From Sphingobium faniae (lineage in GTDB: Bacteria > Pseudomonadota > Alphaproteobacteria > Sphingomonadales > Sphingomonadaceae), in NCBI GenBank assembly GCA_900100475.1, contig FMTU01000009.1, positions 62,001 through 126,000 on the forward strand: a stretch of 64,000 nucleotides of DNA, in the 5' to 3' direction. Shown one piece after another: positions 61,260 to 64,000 of this stretch. The first letter of the stretch is position 1, and each line of letters opens with the position of its first letter. The notes beneath the pieces were generated by a model. It was not told where the DNA came from. It made no database searches and saw only the letters and a program-made list of their open reading frames with translations. The position numbers were made by a program, and so were the translations under genes.

Positions 61260-63328
61260 GCGCCGACGACGAGAACCGCTTTCGTCCCAAGCCAGGTCGG
61301 ATCAAATCCGACGTGCCGAAGGCGGGCAAGGCGAAGAGCTTTCTGACGCAGGCGAAGAAGCTGGCGCGTCAGCATAGCAACAGCTCCGGCAGATCATCAT
61401 CATTCGCATTACGGACGTCCTCGTCGCCTTCATCTGGTTCGGCCGGAAAGAGCGGGAAGGCATCGCGGGCTGGCAAAGGTCCGGGCGTCAAGCGCGGCCG
61501 CGGCGCGGCCTTTGTCCGCGCCCGAACCCTGTCGGGCGGTTGGCGTCACAGTGCGGCCGGAGTGCGCCGCGTCGTCGTCAAAACCCGGTACGTCCTGAGC
61601 GCGGGGAAGAATGGCAAAGGTGCTGCCCATCTGCGCTACATCCAGCGCGACGGCACCTCGCGCGATGGTGAACGTGGCCAGCTTTATTCCGCCACTGTGG
61701 ACCGCGCCGATGGAGATGCGTTCCTTGATCGCGGCAAGGATGATCGCCACCAGTTCCGCTTCATCGTTTCGCCCGAAGATGCCGCCGATCTTTCCGACCT
61801 CACCGAACACACCCGCGATCTGATGAGCCGCATCGAGGCTGACCTTGGCACGAAACTCGATTGGGTGGCGGTCAATCACCACAATACCGGCCATCCCCAT
61901 GTCCATGTCATCGTTCGGGGTAAGGACGATCTGGGCGAGAACCTGGTTATCAATGGCGACTATCTCGCCAATGGTATTCGTGAGCGGGCGAGCGAACTGA
62001 CCACGCTGGAACTCGGCCCCGTGACCGAGATCGAGCAGAGCCGCAAGCTGTCTGCCGAAATCGACCAGGACCGCTTCACGCGCATCGACCGGGCAATGAC
62101 CGAGGAGGCCGATGAACGGTTCCTCGATCTGCGCCATGAACCCGATGACACGCGCCGCCAGTTCAACCGCGCTCTTCGCCTGCGCCGTCTCGCCAAGCTG
62201 GAAAAGATGGGGCTGGCTACGGAACATGCACCCGGCGTCTGGGAGCTTGGCGCGAAGATGGAACCGGCGCTGCGTGAGCTCGGTGAGCGCGGTGACATCA
62301 TCCGCAACATGCACAAGACGCTGAAGGCCGATGGGCAGGAGCGTGATCCGATGACCTTCCAGCTTCACGATGCAGCACCCGTGGCCCCCATCACCGGCCG
62401 CGTCGTGGACAAATATCTTACCGACGAGATGGGTGAGAACCTTACGCTCGTGGTGGACGGCATCGACGGGCGAACACATCATCTTCCCGGCATTGATCCG
62501 GCCCGCGTCGAAGATGCCCGGATCGGCAGCATCGTGGAAGTCGGTCCCGCCGATACAGCACAACGTCCCTCTGATCGCACCATCGCTGCGATCTCGGAAA
62601 ATGGTATTTATCGCCCGAGCCGCCACCTCGAACAGGCGAAGTTCGAGGGACGTGTGCCGGGTGGCGATTATGAGGGCTATGTCGATGCCCATGTCCGGCG
62701 ATTGGAGTCGCTACGCCGGGCCGGGATTGCCGAGCGGATTGACGCTGACCAGTGGCGCATCCCCGATGACTTCGAGAACCGCGCCACCGCCTATGATGCC
62801 GGTCGCAACCGGCAGGCCAGCATCCGTGTCGTCTCGACCTTCGATCTGGAAAAGCAGATCGGCGCCGATGGTGCGACCTGGCTGGACCGGAGACTGGTGA
62901 CGCCGGACGCTTCGGACATTACCCCCGCAGGGTTCGGTCAGCAGGTGCGCGAGGCTATGGACCAGCGGCGTGAGCATCATATCGCACAGGGCGATGCCAC
63001 GCGTCAGCAGAACGGACGCATCCTCTATCGGCGAAACCTGCTCGCCAATCTGCGCGAACGGGAAGTGGCCCGCGTCGGTGCGGAGATGGCAGGGAACAAG
63101 GGATTGCCGTTCCGTGCGGCTACCGATGGCGAGAATGTCAGCGGAAAGTTCACCGGGACCGCGCAGCTATCGAGCGGCAAGTTTGCCATTGTCGAAAAGA
63201 GCCACGAGTTCACCCTTGTCCCATGGCGGCCGGTTATCGATCGCCAGCTCGGGCGTGAGGTGATGGGCATCGTGCAGGGCGGATCGGTGTCGTGGCAGCT
63301 TGGGAGGCAGCGGGCATTGGGATTGTAG
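61256..63328 (+). CDS. DUF3363 relaxase (RlxS/VirD2-like)
   Basis: A 690-residue relaxase that would nick the transfer origin and lead the strand into the recipient. The N-terminal 60 residues are Ser/Lys-rich and flexible. The relaxase domain has HLRYIQRDGTSRDGERGQLY, a DRHQFRFIVSPED segment and the HUH triad in NTGHPHVHVIVRGKDD near residue 212. The C-terminal DUF3363 domain runs from about residue 300. It is the last gene of the excisionase-headed operon. RlxS occupies the same place on ICEMlSymR7A. Confidence 0.9.
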   Translation: MSADDENRFRPKPGRIKSDVPKAGKAKSFLTQAKKLARQHSNSSGRSSSFALRTSSSPSSGSAGKSGKASRAGKGPGVKRGRGAAFVRARTLSGGWRHSAAGVRRVVVKTRYVLSAGKNGKGAAHLRYIQRDGTSRDGERGQLYSATVDRADGDAFLDRGKDDRHQFRFIVSPEDAADLSDLTEHTRDLMSRIEADLGTKLDWVAVNHHNTGHPHVHVIVRGKDDLGENLVINGDYLANGIRERASELTTLELGPVTEIEQSRKLSAEIDQDRFTRIDRAMTEEADERFLDLRHEPDDTRRQFNRALRLRRLAKLEKMGLATEHAPGVWELGAKMEPALRELGERGDIIRNMHKTLKADGQERDPMTFQLHDAAPVAPITGRVVDKYLTDEMGENLTLVVDGIDGRTHHLPGIDPARVEDARIGSIVEVGPADTAQRPSDRTIAAISENGIYRPSRHLEQAKFEGRVPGGDYEGYVDAHVRRLESLRRAGIAERIDADQWRIPDDFENRATAYDAGRNRQASIRVVSTFDLEKQIGADGATWLDRRLVTPDASDITPAGFGQQVREAMDQRREHHIAQGDATRQQNGRILYRRNLLANLREREVARVGAEMAGNKGLPFRAATDGENVSGKFTGTAQLSSGKFAIVEKSHEFTLVPWRPVIDRQLGREVMGIVQGGSVSWQLGRQRALGL

Positions 63329-63674
63329 TCACTGCTAGCCGGGCGCCATCATCGCGAAGACCAGCAGCAACCGGCCCGATCTTAACATGCTCAACTACGC
63401 CATTCGCTGAAGGGAATGTCGTGCAGGAAGATAAGGTGATTTTCAGAGCAGGAGTAGCCGTTGGGGTATTCTCCGCGACGGCGTGGAGAGCCCTTATACT
63501 TCAAACCCGTCACGAAAATCCCGTCTCCCCTCTCGCTACTTTTGCTGCGGAACACTCAGTCCGAAAGGCGCCATTTGCATCATTCAGGGCGAGGTAGCGC
63601 ACAAAACAAATTGGGCTTGAAACATTGCAAACATGTTTGTATAGTTATGGCTATTCAAACAGGATGGCTAACCC
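63329..63674. other. Intergenic region before the MFS transporter
   Basis: About 345 bases of lower G+C with no convincing gene. It holds the palindrome CAAACATGTTTG (63628-63639), 36 bases before the transporter start. Confidence 0.5.
63628..63639. promoter_or_regulatory. Palindromic operator before the transporter
   Basis: CAAACATGTTTG is a perfect 12-base palindrome that extends by two further bases with one mismatch. Its place next to the start of an efflux gene fits a TetR- or MarR-type repressor site. No regulator gene is in the window. Confidence 0.5.
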
Positions 63675-64000
63675 ATGACCACCTCGCATTCCAACAGGTG
63701 GGTGCTGCTTGTGACCGTCGCCGCCGGTCTGCTGCTAATCACCCTCGACAACTCGGTTCTCTATACGGCGCTGCCGACGCTAACGCGGGAGCTTCACGCC
63801 TCTCAGACGCAGGGCCTCTGGATCATCAATGCCTATCCGCTGGTGATGGCGGGCCTGCTGCTCGGTACAGGGACACTGGGCGACCGCATCGGCCATCGGC
63901 AGATGTTCCTGATTGGCCTGGTGCTGTTCGGCATCGCTTCGCTGGTCGCGGCCTTCTCGCCGTCGGCCAACATCCTGATTGCGGCCCGGGCGTTTCTTGC
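63675..64000 (+). CDS. MFS drug-efflux transporter, N-terminal part
   Basis: Partial gene cut by the window end; 108 codons are visible. The sequence after MTTSHSNRW gives hydrophobic helices, LITLDNSVLYTALPTLTREL (the acidic motif of 14-helix DHA2 exporters) and LGTGTLGDRIGHRQMFLIG (MFS motif A). Closest in style to SmvA/QacA/EmrB exporters of cationic or lipophilic drugs. Probably cargo of the element or its far flank. Specificity unknown. Confidence 0.85.
   Translation, partial: MTTSHSNRWVLLVTVAAGLLLITLDNSVLYTALPTLTRELHASQTQGLWIINAYPLVMAGLLLGTGTLGDRIGHRQMFLIGLVLFGIASLVAAFSPSANILIAARAFL

Noticed and set aside
63292-63597. 101-codon frame after the relaxase
   Set aside because: It begins within the relaxase gene in another frame, lacks a ribosome site and shows no domain.

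Overview
The window looks like the chromosome of a sphingomonad-type alphaproteobacterium (Sphingobium, Sphingomonas or Novosphingobium). This is inferred from the high G+C, the neighbourhood of clpX, clpP, tig, dapB and nth, a DUF2093 protein beside a nitronate-monooxygenase-like gene, and an accessory region typical of alphaproteobacterial integrative elements.

Positions 1 to about 31,300 are core chromosome. From right to left, 11918..21 is a compact type II secretion operon on the minus strand in the order gspC-D-E-F-G-H-I-J-K-L-M-N-O, nearly all genes overlapping by 4 to 8 bases. Next come a prolyl-4-hydroxylase-like oxygenase, a locus with two SPOR-domain proteins around a ParA ATPase and its small partner, purU, a nitronate-monooxygenase/DUF2093 pair, a glycosyltransferase/hydrolase pair, selO, clpX, clpP, a family 2 glycosyltransferase, tig, tRNA-Leu(TAG), a sirtuin, dapB, nth and a small secreted protein.

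At 31,325-31,779 a tRNA-Arg(CCG) gene is preceded by two truncated copies of its own 5' half. They look like scars of integrations at the anticodon arm. From this tRNA to the right edge everything is accessory. First comes a minus-strand defence cassette (37929..32074): AbiEi, AbiEii, SIR2, HerA and a DEDDh exonuclease, closely spaced or overlapping and probably one operon. Next is a plus-strand conjugative-element backbone: ArdC antirestriction, DUF2958, a large ParB, small unknown genes, a 1440-residue methyltransferase/Strawberry-notch helicase, a Toprim protein, a DUF2493 protein, DUF736 and a hipBA toxin-antitoxin pair.

The last third (54.8-63.3 kb) resembles the transfer-control region of ICEMlSymR7A-type elements. 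It has an XRE regulator with a palindromic operator over its start codon and a small QseM-like DUF2285 protein. It also has a DUF6499-DUF2285 activator (FseA-like) split between two frames at a UUU-CCC-GGC site, as expected for +1 frameshifting. A long operon follows: an excisionase-like protein (RdfS-like), RepA, ParA, a ribbon-helix-helix partner, DUF2840, TraF peptidase, DUF736, lytic transglycosylase and DUF3363 relaxase (RlxS-like). Inside repA there is origin-like architecture (two DnaA-box-like sites, three 23-24 bp-spaced iterons and an A+T-rich stretch), so the element may replicate like a plasmid after excision. Three genes of the element region share a repeated, base-paired leader just before their start codons. 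The window ends inside a drug-efflux-type MFS transporter. No integrase, mating-pair (trb/virB) genes or coupling protein were found; they probably lie to the right.
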